The notes under the pieces were generated by a model, which saw only the letters and a list, made by a program, of their open reading frames with translations, did no database searches and had not been told where the DNA came from. Shown piece by piece: positions 1-5,099 of a stretch of 5,764 nt of DNA (the first letter of the stretch is position 1; every line of letters begins with the position of its first letter). Both the position numbers and the translations under genes were made by a program. The stretch comes from Ramlibacter sp. (GTDB lineage Bacteria; Pseudomonadota; Gammaproteobacteria; Burkholderiales; Burkholderiaceae), in NCBI GenBank assembly GCA_014376915.1, contig JACMQP010000257.1, positions 1 through 5,764 of the forward strand. The letters are read 5' to 3'.

Positions 1-435
1 AGCGCGCAGTCGCTGACCACCCGCGATCCGGCCCTCAAGACCCATTTCGAGCAGGCCGCGCGCGAGGAAACCGACCATCTGGCCTGGACCCAGGGCCGGC
101 TGGACGAGCTGGGGGCGCGGCCGTCCCTGCTCAATCCGCTCTGGTATGCCGGCGCCTTCGGCCTGGGCCTGCTGGCTGGCCGGCTGGGCGACCGGGTCAG
201 CCTCGGGTTTCTGGTCGAAACCGAGCGCCAAGTAGAAGCGCACCTGCAAGGCCACCTGGAACAGCTGCCCGCCGGCGATCACGCGTCCAAGGCGATCGTG
301 GCTCAGATGAAAGAGGACGAAGCCTCCCACGCGGCGCTCGCCATGCAGGCGGGGGGAATCGCGCTGCCGGCGCCGGTGCGCGGCCTGATGCAAGCCGCCG
401 CGAAGCTTATGACGACGACCGCGTATTACGTGTAG
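1..435 (+). CDS. coq7: 3-demethoxyubiquinol 3-hydroxylase, COQ7 family (3' part)
   Basis: The reading frame is open from the first base to a TAG, giving the last 144 residues; the N-terminus lies upstream. The protein is a membrane-associated di-iron monooxygenase that hydroxylates demethoxyubiquinol late in ubiquinone synthesis, acting at the cytoplasmic face of the inner membrane. Seen in the fragment: an ExxH iron motif (EETDH, E23/H26), a helix [11 protein letters not shown] that supplies another glutamate ligand (probably E74), and a second ExxH (EDEASH, E106/H109). That is the duplicated four-helix-bundle pattern of the COQ7 family. The hydrophobic segment [15 protein letters not shown] (about 45-59) matches the family's membrane-contact helix. 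The C-terminus ([12 protein letters not shown]) is also family-typical. Bacterial members are roughly 200 residues, so about 60-65 residues are probably missing. The gene converges with the downstream OsmC-family gene, with 11 bp between the stops. Confidence 0.93.
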   Translation, partial: SAQSLTTRDPALKTHFEQAAREETDHLAWTQGRLDELGARPSLLNPLWYAGAFGLGLLAGRLGDRVSLGFLVETERQVEAHLQGHLEQLPAGDHASKAIVAQMKEDEASHAALAMQAGGIALPAPVRGLMQAAAKLMTTTAYYV

Positions 436-447
436 CCCGGCCGGGCT
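434..447. repeat. 14-bp perfect palindrome between convergent stops
   Basis: AGCCCGGCCGGGCT reads the same on both strands. It spans the end of the coq7 stop codon and touches the first complementary base of the OsmC-family stop. As RNA it could form a 5-bp hairpin with a GGCC loop on either strand. No T-run follows on either side, so it is at best a weak bidirectional terminator. Confidence 0.5.
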
Positions 448-893
448 CAGGGTTCCCGCAGGTCGAAGCTGGTGGTGATGTCAGCCGTCCTGGCCAGCAT
501 GATGGTGGCCGAACAATATTTCTCGTGGCTCATGGCGATGGCGCGTTCCACGGCGCTGGCCGGCACCTTGCCGGTGACGGTGAAGTGCAGGTGTATTTTG
601 GTGAACACCTTCGGGTCGGTGGCTGCTCGCTCGGAGGTCAACTTGACCGTGCAGCCGCGCACGTCATGACGGCCCCGTTTGAGGATCAGGACCAAGTCGT
701 AGGCGGTGCAGCCGCCGGCGCCGGCCAACACCGTTTCCATCGGCCGCGGCGCCAGATTCTGGCCACCGTTCGCAGGCTGCTGGTCGTCGACCGCGCCATC
801 CATGACCAGGACATGGCCGCTGCCGGTCTCCGCCACGAATCCCATTCCGGACCGGGTGCCCGAGGCACCGGTCCAGCTCACCGTGCATTCCAT
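447..893 (-). CDS. OsmC family peroxidase-like protein (YhfA-like)
   Basis: The product is 148 residues, the usual size for single-domain OsmC/YhfA proteins. OsmC/Ohr members are dimeric cytoplasmic thiol peroxidases that reduce organic hydroperoxides using two cysteines; the substrate of the YhfA branch is not well defined. Seen here: a PMETVLAGAGGCTAYD helix carrying C62 and an EKYCSAT helix carrying C127, the two positions expected for the redox pair. KLTSER and HLHFTVTG strands lie between them, and additional cysteines are C3 and C81. The layout resembles E. coli YhfA more than Ohr. I chose the ATG whose complement is 891-893 because the protein then begins like the family (MECTVSW) and a GGAG (complement of 900-903) lies 6 nt upstream. 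An ATG 11 codons earlier (complement of 924-926) is possible. The frame stays open to about 1103, but that extension shows no family similarity and crosses the RNA/terminator region. The gene is divergent from the RNA and ilvA. Confidence 0.9.
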   Translation of the reverse strand: MECTVSWTGASGTRSGMGFVAETGSGHVLVMDGAVDDQQPANGGQNLAPRPMETVLAGAGGCTAYDLVLILKRGRHDVRGCTVKLTSERAATDPKVFTKIHLHFTVTGKVPASAVERAIAMSHEKYCSATIMLARTADITTSFDLREP

Positions 894-899
894 GTCCGA

Positions 900-903
900 C
901 TCC
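900..903 (-). promoter_or_regulatory. Ribosome binding site of the OsmC-family gene
   Basis: On the minus strand GGAG lies 6 nt before the ATG at 893. This decides between the start used here and the ATG 33 nt further upstream, which has only a GGGG stretch nearby. Confidence 0.6.
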
Positions 904-949
904 AGTGTTGATGTAAAACCTCCCATCTTGCCCCAAGCTGAGGCGCATG

Positions 950-978
950 CTGCAACGCAGCAAAACTGGGGATATACT
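950..978 (+). promoter_or_regulatory. Sigma70-like promoter for the hairpin RNA
   Basis: A strong extended -10, TATACT, at 973-978 is preceded 17 bp upstream by CTGCAA (950-955), which matches 4 of 6 bases of the TTGACA consensus. The predicted transcription start is about 984-986, exactly where the first hairpin begins. This stretch is visibly more AT-rich than its surroundings. An inverted repeat (949-961) overlaps the -35. The promoter call is inferred from sequence alone. Confidence 0.55.
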
Positions 979-983
979 GATTT

Positions 984-1076
984 CGAGCAGCGCCGCGAGG
1001 CGGCTGCGTCGATTGTCTCCTCCACCTTTCCTTTGGTGGATTCAGCCCCCGAGCCGTCAGGCACGGGGGCTTTTTT
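984..1076 (+). ncRNA. Candidate structured small RNA or terminated leader upstream of ilvA
   Basis: About 93 nt between a promoter-like sequence and an intrinsic terminator, with no plausible protein. Three hairpins can be read directly. Hairpin 1 (983-1012) pairs TCGA/TCGA, GCAGC/GCTGC and GCC/GGC, with single bulged G residues at 1008 and 1002, and is capped by GCGA, a GNRA tetraloop (995-998). Hairpin 2 (1021-1040) pairs TCCACC with GGTGGA around a pyrimidine loop TTTCCTTT. Hairpin 3 (1044-1071) is the terminator. A single-stranded pyrimidine-rich linker, 1013-1020, lies between hairpins 1 and 2, and the linker plus hairpin 2 contains CUCCUCC, complementary to Shine-Dalgarno sequences. It could be a trans-acting sRNA or a cis leader that stops transcription before ilvA. 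I do not recognise a named RNA family. Confidence 0.55.
1044..1076 (+). terminator. Rho-independent terminator
   Basis: AGCCCCCG (1044-1051) pairs perfectly with CGGGGGCT (1064-1071), with a further GCC/GGC pairing inside it (1053-1055 with 1060-1062, loop GTCA, one A-A mismatch). Six T residues (1071-1076) follow directly. It is a strong terminator on the plus strand, lying 36 bp before the ilvA start codon, so it must separate the upstream transcript from ilvA or act as an attenuator. Confidence 0.88.
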
Positions 1077-1097
1077 CCTGCGCTTTTTGCCGCCGCT

Positions 1098-1103
1098 TAT
1101 CAT
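1098..1103 (+). promoter_or_regulatory. Possible -10 element for a near-leaderless ilvA transcript
   Basis: TATCAT lies 9 nt before the ilvA ATG, downstream of the terminator. If used as a -10 box, transcription would start about 2-3 nt before the start codon. No convincing -35 is present at 17 bp (TTCCTG, 1075-1080). The call is tentative and rests mainly on the lack of any Shine-Dalgarno before ilvA. Confidence 0.3.
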
Positions 1104-1112
1104 CTTCCCGAC

Positions 1113-2657
1113 ATGATCAAGCCGCTCAAGCCCGCCGATTACCTGAAGAAAATCCTGACCGCCAAGGTGTACGACGTGGCGGTGGAGTCTGCGCTGGAAC
1201 CGGCGAAAAACCTCAGCCGCCGGCTACACAACAAGGTGCTGCTCAAGCGCGAAGACCAGCAACCGGTGTTCAGCTTCAAGTTGCGCGGCGCGTACAACAA
1301 GATGGCCCACCTGACAGCGGAGCAGCTCGCGCGCGGCGTGATCTGCGCCTCGGCCGGCAACCATGCCCAGGGCGTGGCTCTCTCGGCGCACAAGCTGGGC
1401 GCGCGCGCGGTGGTCGTGATGCCGGTCACCACGCCCCAGGTCAAGATCGACGCCGTGAAGGCACTGGGCGCCGAGGTGATCCTGCATGGTGACAGCTATT
1501 CGGACGCCTACGAGAAGGCGGCCGAACTGGAGAAGGCACAGCAGCTCACTTTCGTCCACCCCTTCGACGATCCCGACGTGATCGCCGGCCAGGGCACGAT
1601 CGCGATGGAGATCCTGCGCCAGCACCAGGGGCCGCTGGACGCCGTGTTCGTCGCGATCGGCGGCGGCGGCCTGATCTCGGGCGTGGCCAATTACATCAAG
1701 GCGGTGCGGCCCGAGATCCGCGTGATCGGCGTGCAGATGAACGATTCGGACGCGATGGCGCAATCGGTCGCGGCTGGCAAGCGCGTCACGTTGGCGGACG
1801 TGGGCCTTTTCTCGGACGGCACTGCGGTGAAGCTGGTGGGCCAGGAGACCTTCCGCATCACCCGGGACTTGGTCGACGAATTCATGACGGTCGACACCGA
1901 CGCCGTCTGCGCCGCGATCAAGGACGTATTCATCGACACGCGCAGCATCGTCGAGCCGGCCGGGGCGCTGGCGGTGGCCGCTATCAAGCAGTACGTCGCC
2001 GCCAACAAGACGCGCGGCGAAACCTATGCGGCGATCCTGTGCGGTGCCAACATGAACTTCGACCGGCTCCGGTTCGTGGCTGAGCGGGCCGAGGTCGGCG
2101 AGGAGCGCGAGGCGCTGTTCGCGGTCACGATCCCCGAGGAACGCGGCAGCTTCAAGCGCTTCTGCGAGCTGATCGGGAACCTGCCGGGCGGGCCCCGCAA
2201 CGTGACCGAATTCAACTACCGGATCAGCGATTCGGCGCGGGCCCACGTGTTCGTCGGCCTGACCACCCACGGCAAGGGCGAGTCGGGCCGGATCGCAGCC
2301 AACTTCGGCCGGCATGGCTTCGAGGCGCTGGACCTAACCCACGACGAACTGGCCAAGGAACACATCCGCCACATGGTGGGCGGTCATTCCACGCTCGCGC
2401 AGGACGAGCGGTTGCTGCGCTTCGTGTTTCCCGAACGGCCCGGCGCGCTGCTCAAGTTCCTGTCGCACATGCGGCCGAACTGGAACATCACGCTGTTTCA
2501 CTACCGCAACCAGGGCGCCGACTACGGGCGCATCCTCGTCGGCCTGCAGGTGCCGGCGGCGGACAACAAGGCCTTCAAGGCCTTTCTCGCCACCCTCGGC
2601 TATCCGTCGGTCGAAGAGACCGACAACCCGGTCTACCGGCTCTTCCTGCAGAGCTAG
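1113..2657 (+). CDS. ilvA: Threonine deaminase (biosynthetic threonine ammonia-lyase)
   Basis: A PLP enzyme that converts L-threonine to 2-oxobutanoate and ammonia, the first committed step of isoleucine synthesis, in the cytoplasm. At 514 residues it equals the length I recall for E. coli IlvA. Seen: the PLP lysine in FSFKLRGAYNKM (K56), the SAGNHAQG substrate/cofactor loop (80-87), and the glycine-rich phosphate-binding loop GGGGL (183-187), all in the N-terminal catalytic domain (about 1-320). About 330-514 forms two ACT-like regulatory domains, recognisable from ALFAVTIPEERGSFKRFCEL and LLRFVFPERPGALLKFL. These carry allosteric inhibition by isoleucine in the family, so this is the biosynthetic and not the short catabolic (TdcB) form. 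The ATG is the only reasonable start: no ATG, GTG or TTG lies in frame just upstream and the protein begins at the usual family position. No Shine-Dalgarno is visible (TCTTCCCGAC precedes ATG). The gene converges with gspC, 3 bp apart, with no terminator between them. Confidence 0.97.
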   Translation: MIKPLKPADYLKKILTAKVYDVAVESALEPAKNLSRRLHNKVLLKREDQQPVFSFKLRGAYNKMAHLTAEQLARGVICASAGNHAQGVALSAHKLGARAVVVMPVTTPQVKIDAVKALGAEVILHGDSYSDAYEKAAELEKAQQLTFVHPFDDPDVIAGQGTIAMEILRQHQGPLDAVFVAIGGGGLISGVANYIKAVRPEIRVIGVQMNDSDAMAQSVAAGKRVTLADVGLFSDGTAVKLVGQETFRITRDLVDEFMTVDTDAVCAAIKDVFIDTRSIVEPAGALAVAAIKQYVAANKTRGETYAAILCGANMNFDRLRFVAERAEVGEEREALFAVTIPEERGSFKRFCELIGNLPGGPRNVTEFNYRISDSARAHVFVGLTTHGKGESGRIAANFGRHGFEALDLTHDELAKEHIRHMVGGHSTLAQDERLLRFVFPERPGALLKFLSHMRPNWNITLFHYRNQGADYGRILVGLQVPAADNKAFKAFLATLGYPSVEETDNPVYRLFLQS

Positions 2658-2660
2658 ACG

Positions 2661-3113
2661 TCAGCGTTTGATCGGCGGCAGTTCCAGCGTCAGCACCGCA
2701 GGCCCGCTGGCACTTGCGCCCAGAACGGCGCGCCGGCCTTCCACTGACTGCAGCATGAGGCCTTCGTCGATCGCCGAGCCGACGCGGAACGGTCTCGCCG
2801 GCTTGCCGTCGACCGCGATCAGGGCCGCTCCGCGGCGCGACCGTGCGGCCACCACGCCCAGCAGGCTGAAGCGACTGGCCAGGCTGGCCATCGGTGCCCC
2901 GGCGGGAGCGGCAGCCTCGGGATTGGCGCCGAGCAGGCGCGCCACGGCAGCCGGATCCGCGGCGAAAACCGATGGCGCCGGCGCCACCACCGCCAGCGGC
3001 ACCGCACGCGGCGCGACCCGCAGGCCCCAGTAGACACAACTGCCAGCGGCCAGCAGCCACAAGCCCAGGGTCACCCCGCGCACCGCCCACCTGCTTTGCA
3101 CACTCGTTGCCAT
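2661..3113 (-). CDS. gspC: Type II secretion system protein GspC (short, HR domain only)
   Basis: GspC is an inner-membrane protein whose periplasmic homology region (HR) contacts the secretin GspD and links the inner-membrane platform to the outer-membrane pore. Seen in the 150 residues: a short cytoplasmic N-terminus, one membrane segment (about 11-31, VTLGLWLLAAGSCVYWGL), a Pro/Ala-rich linker (about 35-75), then an HR domain (about 81-147). The HR is recognised by FSLLGVVA, GAALIAVDGKPARPFRVG and the final LTLELPP. There is no PDZ or coiled-coil domain after the HR, unlike the roughly 270-residue enterobacterial OutC/PulC type. The ATG is the first possible start after an in-frame TAA (three codons upstream). 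No Shine-Dalgarno is seen before it. The gene is divergent from the pseudopilin operon, 40 bp apart, which supports the T2SS assignment. The alternative, a generic T2SS protein N annotation, refers to the same family. Confidence 0.86.
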   Translation of the reverse strand: MATSVQSRWAVRGVTLGLWLLAAGSCVYWGLRVAPRAVPLAVVAPAPSVFAADPAAVARLLGANPEAAAPAGAPMASLASRFSLLGVVAARSRRGAALIAVDGKPARPFRVGSAIDEGLMLQSVEGRRAVLGASASGPAVLTLELPPIKR

Positions 3114-3153
3114 ATGCGACGATTATCATGGATGCGATCCAATCGAAAGCGAC
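3114..3153. promoter_or_regulatory. Divergent gspC-gspG promoter region
   Basis: Only 40 bp separate the two start codons. The core ATTATCAT (3122-3129) is the one AT-rich stretch. It can be read as TATCAT, a -10 for gspG on the plus strand, or as GATAAT, a -10 for gspC on the minus strand (complement of 3122-3127). No good -35 is evident for either direction, and any -35 of gspG would lie inside gspC. Overlapping promoters would make the two transcripts mutually competitive; this is inference. Confidence 0.35.
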
Positions 3154-3594
3154 ATGAACTCACTCTGCACGACCATGAAGCGCCGCGCCCAGGCCGGCTT
3201 CACCCTGATCGAACTGATGGTGGTGCTGGTCATCATCGGCGTCCTTGCCGCACTGATCGTTCCCAATGTGCTGGACCGCGCCGACGATGCGCGCGCGACT
3301 GCCGCGCGCACGGACGTGAACAACCTGATGCAGGCACTTAAGCTGTACCGGCTGGACAACCAGCGCTACCCGAGCGGCGAACAGGGGCTGGCGGCGTTAG
3401 TGGCCAAGCCCACGGCCGGCGCCATTCCGCCGAACTGGAAGCCGTATTTGGAAAAGCTGCCCAACGATCCCTGGGGCCGGCCGTACCAGTACCTCAATCC
3501 CGGTGTCAAGGGCGAGATCGACGTGATGTCCTTCGGCGCCGACGGCCAGCCAGGCGGCGAGGGCAAGAATGCCGACGTCGGCTCCTGGCAGTAG
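3154..3594 (+). CDS. gspG: Type II secretion system major pseudopilin GspG
   Basis: The main subunit of the periplasmic pseudopilus that pushes folded exoproteins through the secretin. It is 146 residues from this ATG. Seen: a positively charged leader ending RRAQAG, cleavage expected after G15 by prepilin peptidase GspO, then FTLIELMVVLVIIGVLAALIVP with the conserved Glu at +5 (E20) and the hydrophobic helix. Next come the family's YRLDNQRYPSGEQGLAALV segment and the C-terminal loop SFGADGQPGGEGKNADVGSW, whose aspartates (D130, D141) fit the GspG calcium site. The start is uncertain: an ATG at 3175 would give an 8-residue leader, typical of GspG. I prefer 3154 because a weak GAAAG lies 4 nt upstream, while 3175 has no purine-rich sequence. 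First gene of gspGHIJK; its last 26 nt overlap gspH. Confidence 0.96.
   Translation: MNSLCTTMKRRAQAGFTLIELMVVLVIIGVLAALIVPNVLDRADDARATAARTDVNNLMQALKLYRLDNQRYPSGEQGLAALVAKPTAGAIPPNWKPYLEKLPNDPWGRPYQYLNPGVKGEIDVMSFGADGQPGGEGKNADVGSWQ
3559..3563 (+). promoter_or_regulatory. Ribosome binding site of gspH inside gspG
   Basis: GAGGG lies 5 nt before the gspH ATG, within the last codons of gspG. It fixes the gspH start upstream of the gspG stop and implies translational coupling. Confidence 0.65.
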
Positions 3595-4045
3595 GCTGGC
3601 CGGCCCCGGGCTTGCGGGCAGGGCACGCCGGTCGGGCTTCACGCTGCTCGAGTTGCTGGTGGTGGTGGCGATCATCGCCATCGCCAGCGCGGGCGTGAGC
3701 TTCGCGCTGCGCGACAGCGCAGCCACCCAGCTCGAGCGCGAAGCCCAGCGCCTGGCTGCACTGCTCGAGTCGGCCCGCGCGCAGTCGCGCACCAGCGGCC
3801 GGCCGGTGCGGTGGCGCGCCGTCGCCGGCGGCTTCCGCTTCGACGGCCTGCCCGCCGATGCGCTGCCAGGGCAGTGGCTGGAGCCGACCACCGAAGTGCG
3901 CGGCACCAGCCAGCTGCAGCTGGGGCCGGAACCGATCATCGGGCGCCAGCAGGTGGTCCTCGGATCGTCCACGCTGCCGGGCCGCAGCCTTCAGATCGCT
4001 ACCGACGGCCTGCGGCCGTTCGCCGTCAGCCCGGAGCAGCCGTGA
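3569..4045 (+). CDS. gspH: Type II secretion system minor pseudopilin GspH
   Basis: A minor pseudopilin thought to connect the GspI-J-K tip complex to the GspG shaft. It has 158 residues. Seen: a 23-residue leader rich in Gly, Ala and Arg ending RRSG, then FTLLELLVVVAIIAIASAGVSFAL with Glu at +5 (E28) and the class III helix. A long amphipathic helix follows (about 47-68, EREAQRLAALLESARAQSR), then a beta-rich C-terminal region containing VRWRAVAGGFRF and IATDGLRPF, a GspH-like pattern. The start is well placed by GAGGG at 3559-3563. It begins 26 nt before the gspG stop, and its own stop overlaps the gspI GTG. Position in the operon and the divergent C-terminus together favour GspH over a type IV pilus FimT-like protein. 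Confidence 0.91.
   Translation: MPTSAPGSRLAGPGLAGRARRSGFTLLELLVVVAIIAIASAGVSFALRDSAATQLEREAQRLAALLESARAQSRTSGRPVRWRAVAGGFRFDGLPADALPGQWLEPTTEVRGTSQLQLGPEPIIGRQQVVLGSSTLPGRSLQIATDGLRPFAVSPEQP
4033..4036 (+). promoter_or_regulatory. Ribosome binding site of gspI (supports a GTG start)
   Basis: GGAG lies 5 nt before GTG at 4042, inside the end of gspH. Together with the standard prepilin leader directly after the GTG it decides the start, since no ATG is available nearby. Confidence 0.65.
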
Positions 4046-4395
4046 AGCAGCGCGGCTTTACGCTGATCGAAGTGCTGGTGGCGCTGGGCATCGTCGCCAT
4101 CGCGCTGGTCGCCGGCTTGCAGGCCACCACCGCGCTCACCAACAACGCACTGCGGCAGTCGGACGTGCTGCTGGCGCACATCTGCGCCGAAAACGAACTG
4201 GTCAAGGTGCGGTTGTCGCGCCAGATGCCTGGCGTCGGCGAAAGCACAGTGCCCTGCGAACAGGCCGGTCGCCCCTTCAGCGTGGTCGTGGGCGTGCTCC
4301 CGACGCCCAACCCAAGCTTCCGCCGGGTCGACGCGCAGGTGCTGAACGGCCAGTCGCCGGTGCTGCGGCTGTCGACCGTGGTCGGCCGGTTCTGA
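4042..4395 (+). CDS. gspI: Type II secretion system minor pseudopilin GspI (GTG start)
   Basis: A minor pseudopilin of the tip, forming the trimeric GspI-J-K complex. It is 117 residues when started at GTG 4042. Seen: a very short leader (MKQRG, Val codon read as Met), cleavage after G5, then FTLIEVLVALGIVAIALVAGLQATTAL with Glu at +5 (E10). The rest has the GspI pattern: a conserved AENEL segment after the helix (HICAENELVKVRL), then a small beta domain ending LRLSTVVGRF. Cysteines in HICAEN and VPCEQ might form a disulfide. The GTG overlaps the gspH stop (GTGA) and its TGA overlaps the gspJ ATG by one base. The frame remains open far upstream of the GTG, but that sequence overlaps gspH and is Arg/Pro-rich nonsense. 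Confidence 0.93.
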   Translation: MKQRGFTLIEVLVALGIVAIALVAGLQATTALTNNALRQSDVLLAHICAENELVKVRLSRQMPGVGESTVPCEQAGRPFSVVVGVLPTPNPSFRRVDAQVLNGQSPVLRLSTVVGRF

Positions 4396-5099
4396 TGGCG
4401 CTGCGCCGCCGCGCCCACGGGTTCACGCTGGTGGAGCTGCTGGTGGCCCTGTTCGCCATGGCGCTGCTCGCGGTCATGAGCTGGCGCGGCCTGGACGGCA
4501 TGGCGCGAGCCCAGGCGTTCACGTCGGCCCGGGCCGACGAAGTGCTTGCGCTGCAGGTCGGGCTGGACCAATGGAGCGCTGACCTCGACGCGATCCTCCA
4601 GTTGCCGAACGCGGCGGCGCTGGACTGGAATGGCCGCGTGCTGCGGCTCACCCGGCGCGATACGACCGACCCGGGCAGTGGCGTGCTGGTGGTCGGATGG
4701 ACCCTACGCGCCGGTCAGTGGCTGCGTTGGCAATCGCTGCCGGTCACCACCCGCGGCCAGCTCGATCAGGCGTGGCTGACCGCCGATCAGTGGTCGCAGT
4801 CGCCGGGCGATGCCGAGCGCCTGCTCGAAGTCGCGATCACACCGCTGCAGGAGTGGCATGTCTTCTACTTTCGCAGCGACGCCTGGACCAATCCGCAATC
4901 CAGCGATGCCGGCGCACCCGGCGCGGCGGCGCTCGCGCAACCCGGGTTGACCGACGCAGCAGCCACTGCGGTGGCTGCCCAGGCGGCGCCCGTCATTCCC
5001 GACGGCGTGCGGCTGGTGCTGACGCTGCCGCCCGGGCAGGCGCTGGCCGGACAGATCACCCGCGACTGGGCCCGGCCCACGCTGGGAGGCGGCAAGTGA
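4395..5099 (+). CDS. gspJ: Type II secretion system minor pseudopilin GspJ
   Basis: A minor pseudopilin that pairs with GspI and GspK at the pseudopilus tip. It has 234 residues. Seen: a leader MALRRRAHG cut after G9, then FTLVELLVALFAMALLAVMSWRGLDGM with Glu at +5 (E14). The post-helix SWRGLDGM, with W and RGLD, is characteristic of GspJ. Next come QWSADLDAILQLP and the beta strands with RVLRLTRRD and VVGWTLRAGQWLRWQ, then a C-terminal strand DGVRLVLTLPPG. About residues 169-199 form an Ala/Pro/Gly-rich, low-complexity insertion before that last strand. The ATG overlaps the gspI stop (TGATG) and no clear Shine-Dalgarno precedes it, so translation probably depends on coupling to gspI. Its stop overlaps the gspK start. 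Confidence 0.93.
   Translation: MALRRRAHGFTLVELLVALFAMALLAVMSWRGLDGMARAQAFTSARADEVLALQVGLDQWSADLDAILQLPNAAALDWNGRVLRLTRRDTTDPGSGVLVVGWTLRAGQWLRWQSLPVTTRGQLDQAWLTADQWSQSPGDAERLLEVAITPLQEWHVFYFRSDAWTNPQSSDAGAPGAAALAQPGLTDAAATAVAAQAAPVIPDGVRLVLTLPPGQALAGQITRDWARPTLGGGK
5085..5089 (+). promoter_or_regulatory. Ribosome binding site of gspK
   Basis: GGAGG, a full consensus Shine-Dalgarno, lies 9 nt before the gspK ATG, inside the end of gspJ. It is the best ribosome site in the operon and suggests gspK can be initiated in its own right as well as by coupling. Confidence 0.6.

Noticed and set aside
947..1043. A leader peptide for classic ribosome-mediated attenuation of ilvA.
   Set aside because: The only ATG frame here has no run of Ile, Val, Leu or Thr codons, and its ATG lies before the predicted transcription start, so a standard amino-acid attenuator is not supported.
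894..1103. Open N-terminal extension of the OsmC-family frame (70 more codons on the minus strand).
   Set aside because: The added residues are Arg/Lys/Ala-rich with no OsmC similarity, they cross the terminator and hairpins, and the ATG at 893 has a proper ribosome site and the family's usual N-terminus.
947..1492. 181-codon plus-strand frame starting before the hairpin RNA and overlapping ilvA.
   Set aside because: It reads through the terminator stem and into ilvA out of frame; composition is Arg/Pro/Gln-rich as expected for a shifted GC-rich frame. No ribosome site or recognisable domain.
1224..2315. 363-codon minus-strand frame opposite ilvA.
   Set aside because: A shadow of strong G/C third-position bias in ilvA: His/Asp/Arg-rich, no recognisable domain, whereas the plus strand is a full-length, motif-complete IlvA.
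2575..3129. 184-codon minus-strand frame overlapping gspC in another phase.
   Set aside because: Gly/Arg-rich shadow frame; the gspC phase contains the membrane segment and HR domain.
3811..4041. Upstream extension of the gspI frame to an ATG at 3811.
   Set aside because: Same reasoning: it overlaps gspH and would place the prepilin cleavage site about 80 residues in. The GTG at 4042 has a ribosome site and gives a normal 5-residue leader.
3858..4394. Upstream extension of the gspJ frame (179 more codons).
   Set aside because: It overlaps gspH and gspI, is Arg/Ala-rich, and would bury the prepilin leader that must be N-terminal. The ATG at 4395 is the correct start.
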